From positions 1,131,134,244-1,131,198,243 of the forward strand of contig OY856412.1 of NCBI GenBank assembly GCA_963693085.1: a stretch of DNA of 64,000 bases. Direction: 5' to 3'. Below the pieces are notes generated by a model, which was given only the letters and a program-made list of their open reading frames with translations, made no database searches and was not told the origin of the DNA. A program made the position numbers and the translations under genes. Within the stretch, counting starts at the first letter, position 1. Each line of letters starts with the position of its first letter. This DNA is from Alisma plantago-aquatica (lineage: Eukaryota; Streptophyta; Magnoliopsida; Alismatales; Alismataceae). Below are positions 1 through 12,457 of this stretch, in pieces.

Positions 1-1080
1 CTCTCTCTCTTAGATATAAATTGCATGTAGGTAAAATTATCCACCCTAGCCTACCACAATGGAAGTTGACTCCCATTATGAAGTTTACATTTTATTGAGA
101 ATATATCGCAACATAAAACACATCTAATAAATGAATGAATACTAATTGAAAAATTATAACAATATTGTTTGTATACTTTTTTAAGAACAATATACCACTT
201 CCCTCTGCAATTTTTTTTAAATGGAAAATCGTAAATTTGGCAATCTCATCGTCATTATTTTGATTTATGAAAATTTAACAAAAATGCTATATTATAGATA
301 CCATGAATATCTTCACATGTTTCTCTTATAAGTTACTGTTATAATCAAATTTGTGATATGAAAGTTTAGAATAGTTTTGGAAAGAATGGAAAATCAAAAT
401 TAGAATCTAACTTTAAATTAATTTAATAGATACCTTTTTCCTAGAAGGAAATTGTACTACACATACCTAATGGAAAAAATAACGTGACAGTATGTACTTA
501 AAGAAATATAAAAATTATATACTTCCCTCATGAGTAGATAATTTCTAAAAGACTGTATAAACCAAATACAACAACAAAATATACATTATGATAATATTTA
601 TTTATAAAAACACCAAAACATCTTTATATATTAAATATTCCACTAAAAATATAAACACAAGAAATAATGTAAACCTTGGATTTCTATTATATTAGTTTCT
701 CTATTTATGATATTCCTTGCCAATTGGATAATTCTAAGTTGTCGTAAGTAAATTATAAAAATAAATTATCATGATAATGCTAAAAGGACACAAATAAATT
801 AAATGACTTATTAAATAGTTTCAAAACAAGAAAGATACTTTAACCTTGTGTTGTACACATCATAATTAGACAACATGTCAAATTTACTTTATTTAGCTAA
901 TGTTTGTTTCCTCAAATAAAATATAAAACAAAGGATTAAAATACTAGTATATAAGGGAATATTGCTGCTTTAGTTGGGTTGTATTTTCCTAAAGAATTCT
1001 TAACTTTTCTCCTTTTACAATTTATGTTACATATTTTCCCTAGTAAACAAAATAGATAAGATTTCTTACTACCCAAGCCA
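1..1080. other. AT-rich stretch without recognisable gene
   Basis: About 1.1 kb of very AT-rich sequence after a short CT run at the left edge. I see no open frame of useful length, no TE protein similarity and no tandem repeat. It may be old decayed repeat DNA. Confidence 0.5.
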
Positions 1081-2600
1081 AATAGTCCTATATATAGACC
1101 ACCGCACGACCTTCACACACATAGAAATCACTTGACCAATAGGACATGACTCTTAACCTTCTCTCTTATTGTCCTATTCAAGTCCCTTGTATAAGCCATC
1201 AAAGACTTGTAATCTCATGGTGATCCTTTCTCAACCATCGGTATTACAAACCTTGGAACCATTTCTAACCATGACTTGGATCTAAGATTTTTATTTTTGA
1301 CAAATTGAAAAACTTCTTGAGGTATGTTTGCATCCCATATTATTCCCTTTGAGAAATAAACCTAGTTTCTCACTCTTAATATACTAGCTTACACAATCTC
1401 TCTCTTATGAGAATTTATTCCATGTGATATATTCTACTTGTTTTTTTATCTTATGTTCAACCTACTTTGTTGGACTTTCTTTTGACTCTAACTTGTACTT
1501 TTATTCTTGATGAAACCTTAATATTGCCCACTTATCTGGTTGATGTTTATTCTATCCATTTTTGTGATGGCAACTTTATTTATGCTATAATAGACTGAGC
1601 TTTTACTTGCCTCTCCATTTATGCATGCTTTGTGATTCAATTGACCTAGAGTAATGTAATGCTTTGGTTATTTGAGTTTTATTCCCATGGGGTTTTATTC
1701 CCTATGTGATATTATTAGGCACTGGGTCTTATTCCCCTGCCACACACTGAGGTTTTAGTCCTCCTGCACTTTTATATATTTGGGAAGGAGGATAGTATGC
1801 CCCATACTCCGGCTTGTATGCCAAGGGAGTTTGGTTGTGTGCCATTATCTGTCAGGTTTTAATATTGTGAGACTTAGCCGCCACTGACTTTATTATGCTA
1901 GTGCCATGCTTATCTCACATTCATGCAAGTTGTTATTATTGTGATGGGTTTTGTGCCTAAGATTTATATATACTTGTGTGGCAAAACTTTTATATTGGTT
2001 TAATGGCAAGTATTCCTCTTGTGTATATGTCTTTTGAAATTCATATTCTTTAATACCTAATTGGGTAGTCCTTTCCTTTTCCTTTGGGAAGCCTTGATTT
2101 TTTTTGACGTCCTTTATTTCATTTTGTTGCTCAATCCTTATTTAATACCTCATACCAGTGTTTATGTTGATTCATCTACTTTTCTCCTCTTATTGGGGTA
2201 TGCTTCCAACCCTAGGGGTAGGTCAAAGAGAAGTTAACCAAGTTGGAATAGGAAATCAACAAGTATAGTTGAACCTTTTGGAGACAGTTTCGAGGTAGTT
2301 AGATGACCTTATGCTGATCCTTTAGTATAGTTAGTTTTCATATGTATCACCCTGTGTGGTGAAGTATAGTGACAATATCAAGTTTTGCAGTAGTTAGATG
2401 TTTTGTATTCTGCTGCTACATTTGGTATCATGATACATACATTTTGAATAAATTGGTTATCATCCCTTTTGTGAAAAATTATAGTGGTGTTTGATATATG
2501 GGATGTTTCCTTTTTATTTAATTTAGTAGGGAGTGGATCCCCTCTCGGGTCCCACTCCTTAAAACATGCCTTTGTTATTTGAAATGTTTATGAGATAAAC
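1081..2600 (+). repeat. LTR-like non-coding stretch, probably a decayed gypsy LTR
   Basis: This stretch has no protein-coding potential but has an LTR-like layout. A TATA-type sequence lies at 1089-1097. Short T/A/C-rich phrases then recur (variants of GGTTTTATTCCC and GAGGTTTTAGTCC around 1675-1760), and the stretch ends in a CTCTCGGGTCCCACTCC block near 2545. That combination resembles chromovirus-type gypsy LTRs of plants as I remember them. I cannot place exact ends or find a second copy in the window. Could equally be another non-coding repeat. Confidence 0.3.
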
Positions 2601-2654
2601 ATCAACCCTTGTATCATATTAAAGGATGTGAAGCTTAATGACAAGTTTATTTGG

Positions 2655-4962
2655 TTAAATGTAAGTTTATTTAGTTAAAGAGAATCTCATAAGATTACTT
2701 TCAAGAGTGGGCACAATTGCAGCCAAATTGACTATCTCCTTACGAGGCGGGTGGATCATAATATATGCAAGGATTGTAAAGTGATTCTTGGTGAAGAACT
2801 CACGAACAAACATAGGTTGGTGGTTGTAAATATTAACATGAAGATCAATAAAGGAAAGCATAATAGAAACCGAGATAGTAGGATCAAGTGGTGGAATCTT
2901 AAAGGAGAAAATAAATTGACTTTTCATGATAAACTCAGCAAGGAAGGAGTCTGATGTTAACACTGTGTGGCATACCATGAGCTCCTACATAACAAAAATT
3001 TCTAAAGAATTTTGGGGAAGTCCAAAGGCAGTGGGCCTCCAAAGAAAGAGACTTGGTGGTGGAATGATGAAGTACAGAAGGCTATTAAAATGAAAAGGGA
3101 GATCTATAGGATCTTGCCCAAATCTCGAGATGATGCAACCTTTCAAAGATACAAGCAAGCAAATAAATAAACTAAAAAGGTTATTCGGGAGGCAAGGTCT
3201 AGATACTTTGATGATATTTATAAGAAGCTAGACACAAGAGAAGGGGAAAAAGATATATATAAAATGGCTTGTACTAGAAAAAGGAAAGGAAGATTTGAGT
3301 CAAGTAAAATGCATCAAGAATGAAGATGGCAGGGTGTTGGTGAAGGAATATGATATCAAGAACCAGTGGAGAAATTACTTCCATAAGCTTTTCAATGGAG
3401 ATAGTGCAAATAATGTTAGAGACTTGTGTGACATGAATACAAGAGATATCATTTACACAAGACGAGTTTCACCTTTTGAGGTCAAGAATGCTTTGAATAA
3501 GATGAAAATGAGAAAGGCATGCAGACTAGACGGTATTCCCATTGATGCATGGAAGATTATGGGGGGTGAAGGAGTTATGTGGTTAACAAAGCACTTTAAC
3601 AAGATCATGAAGACCAAGAAGATTATGGATGAGTGGAGAAATAGTACTATAGTCCCCATCTACAAGAACAAAGATGTTTAGAGCTGCAAAAACTATAGAT
3701 GTATCAAGTTGATGAGTCACACAATGAAGCTTTGGGAGAGGATCATTGAGCAGAGGCTAATATCTATAATGTGGATATCAAACAACCAATTTGGTTTCAT
3801 GCCTGGAAGATCAACACCAGATTCTATTTTTCTGATAAGGAGGCTTATGGAGAAGTATAGAGAAAGCAAAAGAGATCTTCATATTATGTTTATTGATTTG
3901 AAAAGGCCTTATGATCAAGTACCCAGAGAAGTGTTGTGGATGGTTTTGAAGAAAAAGAGTGTGCCAATCCAATACATTGACTTAATCAAAGACATGTATG
4001 ATAGCTCTACTATAAGTTTGAAGACTCTTGGAGGAAAGACACCAACTTTTCTTGTCACAAGTGGGGTACACCAAGGATCCACACTCAACTTGTAACTTTT
4101 CATTTTTGTTATGGATGATCTGACAAAGAATGTTCAAGATGATATTCCTTGGTATATGTTATTTGCTGATGATATTGTTTTGATTGATGAAACTAGCAAT
4201 GGATTGAATGATAAAGTTGAACGTTGGAGAAAGGCATTAGAATCAAATGGATTGATGATTAGAAGGAGAAAATTTGAGTATATGCATTGCAATTTCATCC
4301 AATCTCGTAGTGTGAATGCTGGAGCCAAGTTGGACGGAGTAGATATACCAAAATGTGATAAATTTTGTTGCTTGGGTTCTATTACTCAAATAGATGGGGA
4401 TGTCCAAAATGACGTTTGTCACAGGATCACTGCAGGATGGTTGAAATGGAGGAATGCAACTGGAGTATTATTTGATCTGAAGACCCCTCTCAGGTTAAAA
4501 AGTAAGTTTTATAGAACAGTTATACGGCCAACCATGATTTATGGGTGTGAATGTTGGGTGGTGAAGAAACAAGGTCTCACCAAGATGAACGTAGTTGAAA
4601 TGCGTATGCTGAGATGGATGTGTGGGAAGACAAGAAAAAATTGCTTGAAAAATAACTATATCAGGAATAAAGTGGGGGTGGCGAGCATTGAGGACAAATT
4701 GCCTGAGAGCCGACTCAGATGGTACTCACATGTGCATCATAGACCAAAACATTTGCCTATATGAAGCAATGCTATTGAGTCAAGCACAATAAATAGAAAA
4801 AGAGGAAGACCTAAATTGACATGGATGAGCTTATAAAGAGAGATTTTGAATCTCTACATCTCAACCAGAATATAGCCCATGATAGAACTCAATGGAAACG
4901 AAGGATCCATGTAGACAACCCAGACATAGTTGGGACTGAGGCTTAGATGATGATGACGATGA
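2655..4962 (+). mobile_element. RTE-clade LINE, 5'-truncated and decayed
   Basis: This is a non-LTR retrotransposon of the plant RTE type. Protein similarity begins at the end of the apurinic endonuclease domain (ITFKSG...SQIDYLLTRR, 2688 onward), continues through the linker into reverse transcriptase, and ends in the usual RTE C-terminal block (RGRPKLTW near 4800; WKRRIHV near 4892). The tail is a GATGATGATGACGATGA simple repeat (4948-4965), which is how many RTE elements end instead of a poly(A). The 5' part with most of the endonuclease is missing, which fits the usual 5' truncation of LINE insertions. I did not find clear target-site duplications. Confidence 0.88.
2661..4764 (+). pseudogene. 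RTE LINE endonuclease/reverse transcriptase, inactivated
   Basis: This polyprotein copies element RNA into DNA at a nicked target. Domains in order: endonuclease C-terminus (2661-2954), a linker with KETWWWNDEVQKAI-type sequence (3040-3290, frameshifted), then reverse transcriptase. The RT fingers and palm are visible as NNQFGFMPGRST (3781), the FIDLKRPYDQVPRE block (3891) and the catalytic FADD box (LFADDIVLIDE, 4161), where two adjacent aspartates remain. The maturase-like end reads RPTMIYGCECW (4527). It is broken by an in-frame TAG at 3679-3681, a TAA at 4093-4095 just before the catalytic box, a TAA in the linker (3166) and frame changes, so it cannot be autonomous. Confidence 0.88.
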
Positions 4963-5196
4963 GTTGAGGTTCTGTCACATTTTAGATCGAGTGGTAGTTA
5001 GTTTCCCTATAGTCTTGCCTATGAGGTTAATTAGGCAATCCTAGAGAGGCAGGTGCTACAAGTTTTTATCCGAGCTAAGGTTTACGAAGTATGTAGGGAC
5101 AATAAGGATATATGAGAAAAGCTAGAGTTGTTTTAGGATGGACATGTGATACGAGGATAGTTGTGGTTGGTGGACTCAACTGGTTAGATATCTATC

Positions 5197-7209
5197 TATT
5201 GGCATGTATGCCCAATGAGCCAATCATATGATGATTTATTATATTTGATTGATAATAAAGGCAATCTTCTGATTTATTCTATTTTGTTAAGTTATGAGAT
5301 AATGATAAAAAATAATGAATGTCTAAAGAATGACATTACTCAATGGCGTATGTCTTCAGGTTGATGAACTTAACAATGATATCATACAAATGTTTAGAGT
5401 ATGCACATTCTTATTATGTCCCTAGTCAGATGTTGTTGTGGAATGATGATAGACATCAATAACACAAAAGACTAAAGTGTGTGTTGGTTGATGATAGAGT
5501 TTCATCAATCATGATATGTGGTATCAAACCAAACACATAGATAATTATTGGAGAATAGTGTATTAGACAGACCCACCTTGAATGACACATGGAAACCATT
5601 AATGGTGGTGAAAATCATATATCATAGTGATGGTGGTGATTGTGGTTCCTAGACCTAAAATCACTACACTCATCACATGTCGTTCAATGTACTTTGACAT
5701 CATCCACTATGACTTTGAATATGGATTGCCATAAAGGTGATGCTCGTATGCATTGCAACACATGGGGATGGCTGTGAGTAATGTATATGGGATTTTTCCC
5801 TCCTATAAGAGTATGATATCCATATCACTTGATAAGTGAGATTGAGAAAAGCATGCACATGCACACGTGAATCAAATATGATATTGAGGTCACATATATC
5901 TCAAATAGTCTGCTCTAGTTTAAGGAACATGGATTGAACCTTCAGAAGATGAGGATTCCATGCCCTAAGTTTAATCTGGATATCAGTGACATAGGAATTA
6001 TACAATCACTAGAACACCAATCATAGATTGTAGGTTGAAGTTGTTCTCCAACTCTCTAAAATACTTGGGTAGCAATGATGTATTTCTAGCTACCACTTAT
6101 TTCTTGTGATGTCATAAATTAGTTATGGACATTCACTGCCAACGTAACTTGGAACCTATAGGGGCACACACATATGATACACTTAGAATAGGAGTTTATT
6201 CATGAATGTGGTTAAAAATTGATTACTAAGGAGTTAGGTATTCAATTTAAACAACATTTGAATAATTGACTGATTGGACTATGAATTGATCAGTTCAAGT
6301 GTCAAAATGACCAGTTGGAGTGTCAGGTTAATTGAAACCGTATTGGCTAATAAATTGGTTATGTTGGGGAATGAACTGACAGGTTCACATAGTGAACCGA
6401 TCATATCAAGCTCTCAAACGACCAGTTCGTGTGATGAACTACCCAATTTATTGATCAATTTGATTGGATCAAGGATTAGTGTTGACATCATGTTGTGTAG
6501 TAATAGGATATTAATTGCTAATACAATTGCGATTTGGATACATGATGAAATGACAAGTTCAAGGGTTGAACTGATTGATTCATATGGCAACTAATCGGTT
6601 CACGTGTGAACCGATCATTTCATCACTCACAAGATGTAAAAATTCATGAAATGTGTCCCCTTCGACTCCCGTTCATATTGGGAACCTGACCCTAACCCTC
6701 CCATAAATAGAGGGGTATTGGGGCTTCTCAAACAAACATCAATCACTCTAACAATTGTTGTCTTCTCTAGTTGTGGTAACTGATAGAACCCGAGCAAGTC
6801 CTACCTGATAAAGGGAGTGATATCAAGGGAGAACAATTGTGGGAGAGAAAGTTGCTGCTAGTACACTGACCAGAAGGGACAACTCCTTATTTTTTGTTCT
6901 TCTAGAATGATAAGAGTTCCTAATGGTCTGTGTGGACTACCATAGAGAAGAGGAGGTTGTTTCTGGACGCTAGGAGGATGAGATCAACTACTGTCTATGG
7001 TGATCATTCAGGAGCTGCTACTCCTAATGTTTGGGTGTGACTTGACAAAAGGTACATACTGTTGCAAGGGAACTATCGTTGGACTTGCTCCAGGACCAGG
7101 TATGACCTCACAAATCATCCTTCCCATTGCATAGTTGCTGATGCGATCATCTATTAAAGGGGAATATGGTAGATAATTTTTTTGTTTCTGTAGTCATATT
7201 TCCCTAACA
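5197..7209 (+). repeat. 5' LTR of copia copy 1
   Basis: Aligns along its whole length with 12458-14577. The expected TGTTGG start has become TATTGG; the end is CCTAACA. The middle (about 6270-6640) carries an array of short palindromic motifs of the GAACCGATC type. A TATA box follows near 6702. Confidence 0.88.
6700..6712 (+). promoter_or_regulatory. LTR TATA box, copia copy 1
   Basis: CCATAAATAGAGG sits at the same place as TATAAATAG (14061-14069) in the 3' LTR and CTATATATAG in both LTRs of copy 2 (20803-20812, 27576-27585). Its position about three quarters into the LTR, just before the conserved GGGGCTTCTCA, fits the U3/R boundary. Confidence 0.65.
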
Positions 7210-7210
7210 G

Positions 7211-7223
7211 TGGTATTAGAGCC
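7211..7223 (+). promoter_or_regulatory. Primer binding site (initiator Met tRNA)
   Basis: TGGTATTAGAGCC follows the LTR end by one base. It matches the common plant copia PBS TGGTATCAGAGCC, complementary to the 3' end of initiator tRNA-Met, with one C-to-T change. Confidence 0.85.
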
Positions 7224-8607
7224 ACATCAATTTAATATAATTGGGATTTAATTGATATGATCTGATTTTAATTGTCATCTTTTATTTGTTGCATACAATG
7301 TGAATAATTAAAGTAATTAATGTACATATCTGATTAAATACCACATATGATCCCAATTTATATATATATATATATATATATATGCAAATTACACAAGTCA
7401 CTCTAAAATTTGTTATGATGGTGAATGTGTATCATGGTTATGGCCAATAACCCTAGTTTTCTGTGCTTGGTTGGTTGTGGTTGTTTATTCCTATTTATAT
7501 CTCGATTTGCATATTGAGCATGTATCTTATCTTCTACAAGTAAAAGCATTATTCTCTCCTTCCTATGCTCCCCTCAAACGTAACTCAAGGTTTTGTATTA
7601 CCATGTAATAAGTTAAATATGATAAGGTTAGTTTTAATTCTTATTATGATGAAGAAGACGTTTAGCACTAGATGAGCCACCGATTTTAGAAGATGAGTCA
7701 TTCAGTTGGAGGAACAAGGGATAGCCGAACGGATTGGCTGGTGGCCCAACCAATCACTTGGAGGTCTCTAGACATAGCTTGGACTGGAGGCCACACGATC
7801 ATTCTGGTGACCAATCGACTGACCAAGAGGAAAGCCGATTGGTTCAAGGGTTGAACTGATCAAACCAAACTGGTTCAAGCACGGATCTTCACCAACAATA
7901 GGTTGATACATGTGATGTCGATCGTAGATGGTAGTAGTTCCTTGTGGCTCCAAGGAACTATAATAGTATGGCCATAACCATCGCTTATGTTTTAATTCCA
8001 TGTTTTTTTGTAGAATATAACATTTATATGATACATACTATAGTATGTGGTGATTGGATACATATATGCATATTTATAAATATAAAATCCTCAATCAAAC
8101 ATATAAGTATTAGATGCTTTCCATTAGCAAGACACATGAAAGTCTTGATCGACTAAGGGTGGTGCGCCGTCTATCTCGTGAAAGTGTGATGGCAATTATG
8201 TTGGCATGCCAAGAAGGGTGCAGTACTATCGTGTAGGCTTTTGGTTTAAAATAAAACTAACTAATCTTAATGAAATTAAGAACTTACAAGCATGCATATG
8301 ACTATGGAAAAGAGTTGAACATACCATCTATACAAGAATTGCATAAGATGTAATTGGAAAAATTTTCCTACCTTAATGATTGATTATGGATGTTAGGGTT
8401 GGTCGGGTAATAACTCAATTATTTTGGATCTGTCTCACTAGAAGATGTATGTTGTAATCTTTCAAATTGATATGTGAGGGCTATCAATTTGAACAAAATA
8501 GTGAGAATGATAACAATTAAAGGCCTAATTTTAAACATCATCAAAATTTTAATCAAATCAAACTAAAATGTTTTTGACAAAATTGTAAATTTCTCTTATA
8601 GAATCAA
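7224..8607 (+). other. Untranslated leader of copia copy 1
   Basis: No coding potential. It contains a (TA)n microsatellite (about 7359-7382). A second small set of the LTR palindrome motifs (7680-7880, e.g. GGTTCAAGGGTTGAACTGATC) lies outside the LTR. The same arrangement is seen in copy 2 (21785-22030), so the motif cluster is a constant part of the leader. Confidence 0.6.
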
Positions 8608-9480
8608 ATGGCAAAAAATAACATATTTTCTCTGCCATCAGTTCTTGAGAAGGACAAGTTAAATGGGAATAACTTCAATGACTAGTTCTGGACGTTGAGA
8701 ATTATTCTCACACAAGAGCACAAGCTCTATGTCCTGGGAACACTAGAGCCAGATGAACCTACTCCCACTACACCTAAGGTTGACAGGGATGCTTACAAGA
8801 AGCATACTAAAGATACTGTTGATGTAAAATTCCTAATGTTGTGCTCCATGAACTATGACTTGTAGAGACATCATGAGAACATGGATGTCATTGAGATGGT
8901 AACACATCTTAAGAACATGTTCCAAGATCAGGATCAACAAGAGAGATATGATGTCTCCAAGGTGTTGTTTAAATGTAACATGGGAGAAGGAGATCTAGTA
9001 GGTCCTCGTGTGCTCAAACTTATTGGGTATGTGGAGAACCTTGCTAGACTGGGATTCCCCTTGGGTTAAGAGTTGTCCACTTATGTGATTCTACAGTCTA
9101 TGCATGAATCATATAGTTAGTTTGTCATGAACTACAACATGAATGACTTTGACAAGCCGTTGACAGAGTTACTTGCCATGTTGAGAATAGCCAAGGCACA
9201 AATGAAGAAAGACAAGCCCAAGTCTATGATGATGATCAACAAATGAAAGGAGAAGTCTAAAGGCAAAGGCAAAGCTAAGAAGAGTTCTAAATCTGCCCAG
9301 AAGCCCAAGTCTTAAACGCTCAAGGCAAAGGGAGGGGTGAATAAGGGAGGCAATTGTCACCACTGTCACCATCTTAGACACTGGAAGAGGAACCCTCTCT
9401 ACCTAGAGGAACTAAAGAGGAAGAAGGAGGGGGTAGATATTTCCAATTCAGGTATATACATAATGAGATAAATTTAATTA
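8608..9480 (+). pseudogene. copia gag, inactivated
   Basis: Encodes the capsid/nucleocapsid polyprotein that packages element RNA. The ATG at 8608 starts MAKNN, followed by the conserved copia gag phrase EKDKLNGNNF and the LRIILTQEHKLYVL block. A lysine-rich stretch and a zinc knuckle come near the end (CHHCHHLRHWKRN at 9356-9394). The knuckle has lost its last cysteine: where relatives read N-C-P, this copy reads N-P, a three-base deletion. In-frame stops occur near 8682, 8863, 9067 and 9118. The only long open piece is 8881-9069. Confidence 0.82.
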
Positions 9481-12440
9481 CTTCTTCATCATGGGTATAT
9501 ATATCGGATGTAGATCTCACATATGTTTGAATATGCATGATTTGGAAAGAAGTAAGCCTTTACAGTAGGGTGAGGTTAGACTGTTCATCACAAATGGAGC
9601 AAGCATTTCTGCCACAACAATCTGATCTTATAATTTATCTCTACCCACAGGGCATGCAATAGAGATTATGAACTACTATTTCATATTTCTAGTAATATAA
9701 ACATTTTACTTTCTGCATCTTGTATGGACAAGGATGATTATGAATAATAGTTAATTCTCTATTTTCAAAGATGTGATATTTTATGGCAAGTACCAAAAAT
9801 GTATTATGGTCTTTTTTTATAGATCCCAAAGATAAATATTTATAACATAAATACCAAAAGATTAAAACTTGAAAACTCAAACAATGAATACCTGTAGTAT
9901 TGTCAAATAGAGCACAAAAAGGAGAAATTCATTAGTAGAATACACAATGATGTTTTTCTAAACTCTTTTGGTTGTTGAACCAATGGAGACATGCAAATCT
10001 TATCTATGGGAAATATGACAAAAACACCTTTCACTAGATGTAGTGGAAGAGTGAGTATTCTATATGGGCTTATACATATTGATGTATGTAGACCCTTTTG
10101 AATAAATGTTAAAGGTAGTTATAAGTGCCTCATTATATTTATTGATTATCTTAGTAGATATAGTAATTTGTATTTAGTGAAATACATACATGAATTTCAT
10201 GAAGTGTTCAAGAAGATCATGAATGAATTACACAACCAATTTTATAAAAGTATTAAGACACTTTGATATGATCAATGTTGGAATATTTTAAGCCAAGAGT
10301 CTGATGACCTTCTGGAGAAACCATGATAGTGTACAAAAATGAACTCTATTTGAATCATAGTGATGTATCAGAAAGAAGGAATCACACCCTGACGAGTCAG
10401 GATGTGATTATCAATTAATCTAGTCAATCTTCTAATTTCCTTTTAGGCACATGCTTTACACTGAAACAATGTACTGACTAAAATGGTCCAAAAAACATCA
10501 CATGAGATATGACATGGGAGATGTCATGATATGTCTTTATAAAGATTAGGATTAAAAACTTATACAAGAAAATAGTTTCTTGGAAAAGGCTATATCCACA
10601 AATCACATAAATGTTATTATGTTGAATGCTACTTTTATCTCAATCCAATTACAAAAGTGTTTTTTACTAGGATGGCTGATTTCTTAATGAGAAATCTAAT
10701 TCCAAAGGAATCAGTGGTAGTAAAGTAGAACTTGAAAGGTTTGAGTTCAACACGAAAACATTGAACCTAAAAAGGTACAATAAGAACAATGAGAATCACA
10801 AATCATTATGGAATCTCAAGTTCCTAATGTAATACACAACCTCATAAATCTAGTAGAACACACCTTGAGATCAAAAGATTGTGAATCTTATAACTCAGAT
10901 AGGTGGAGAGTTGGTCATAATATGATGAGACAACAACTGACTAGAAGCTATTGAGGGACCGAAATATGAGAAATGACTTAAGGCCATTGTATCCAAAATG
11001 GAGTCTGTGTGCACTAACAAGGTATGAAATTGGTAGTACCACCTAAAGGGGCAAAAACCATAGGGTGCATTTGGGTATTCAATAAGCAGACCAACATGGA
11101 TAACCTATAAGATCATATTGGTTGCAAAGGGTTTCAAACAAGTTCAAGGCATCGAACATGTTGAAATCTCTTTACCAATTTCCATGGTTAAGTCCAATAG
11201 GATCATGCTTGCCATTACAGTTTTTTAAGACTGAGATTTGTCATATGGATATTAAAATTACATTCCTTAAAAGGAATAATTAAGAGCATATGTACGTGAC
11301 GCAATCTGAATGTTTTATAAATCTATTGATGCAAATAAAGTCTAGAAGCTACAAAGGCCAATCAATGTCATTGAAGTAAGCATCACAGATCTGGATTCTT
11401 TGATTTGACAATATAGTCAAAGTGTTTGACTTTATTCAAAATAAAGACAAAATATGTGATTAAAAAAGATTTAATGGGAGCATATTTATGGGGAATAATT
11501 TCTCAATACTATAAGTATTGAAACCTGGCAAGAAAGTACCTTCTACTATAAGGGTTTAGGTGAAGCATCCTATGCGATAGGAATTGAGATCTATAGAGAT
11601 AATTATGGAAAGCTTCTTAACCTAAATAAGAGCACATACATTGGCAAGATGTTGAAGGAGTTCAACATAAAAGACTCAATAAGAGAAAATATGTCCATGA
11701 TTCATGGGATTAGTCTCTTAAGAATGCTATATTTCAATGAAGAATGGAAAAACATGAGTAGGATACCATATGCATTCACAGTTAGATTTATCGTGTATGC
11801 AATATAATGTACTCATTCCATTATCTTGTATGTATTGGACATAACAAGATGATATTAGTCATATTCCAGTAGAAGTCATTGGAATTCCATTAAAAACATC
11901 CTAAAGTGCTTGAGAAGCCCTAAGAGGATTGGTTCCTTGGATTATGACAATAAGGAAGATTTGGGTGTAAAGGGTTACACCAATGCAAGATTCTAAAATG
12001 ACAAAGAAAAATTAATGATCACAATCTAAAATCTCTATTTGACCATATAACTAGAACTATAAGTTGGAAAAGTTCCAAACTACAAACCGTTATATAAATT
12101 CTACAATAGAAGCTGAGTACCCTGGTATTATGAACATAGAAAAGGATACTATATGGATCTTGAATTTCATATAGATGAACTTATAGGATGTTTCAACCAT
12201 TGATGACACATTAGAAATACTATGACAACAGTGGAGCTACCGGATAGGCAAGTAATATTAGATATCATACTACAAAAATTCCATCTCATATGAGATATGT
12301 TATGGCAAAGAGATATGAAACATGCAATACACTAAATAAAGGTAAATGTTGCTAACCCACTGGATTAGTGCTTGTGCAGTAGAAACATTATTGGACATGT
12401 TTAAGATCACTTAGAATAAGATGTGTGGGTGATTGGCTCT
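9481..12440 (+). pseudogene. copia pol (integrase, RT, RNase H), inactivated
   Basis: Fragments in copia order. Integrase core remnants lie around 10075-10260 (LIIFIDYLSRYSNLYLVK-like). RT remnants lie around 11080-11330 (LVAKGFKQVQGIEHVE, then a HMDIK piece). RT C-terminal and RNase H pieces lie around 11540-12250 (GEASYAIGIEIYRD, TYIGKMLKEFN). Stops and frameshifts are too frequent for expression. Used with the gag it identifies the superfamily; I cannot assign the clade from this alone. Confidence 0.78.
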
Positions 12441-12446
12441 AAGCTC

Positions 12447-12457
12447 AAGTGGGAGTC
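12447..12457 (+). promoter_or_regulatory. Polypurine tract, copia copy 1
   Basis: AAGTGGGAGTC lies immediately before the 3' LTR start (TGTTGG, 12458). It is identical to the tract in copy 2 (25926-25936) and in the reverse-strand fragment (39246-39256). It primes plus-strand DNA synthesis. Confidence 0.75.
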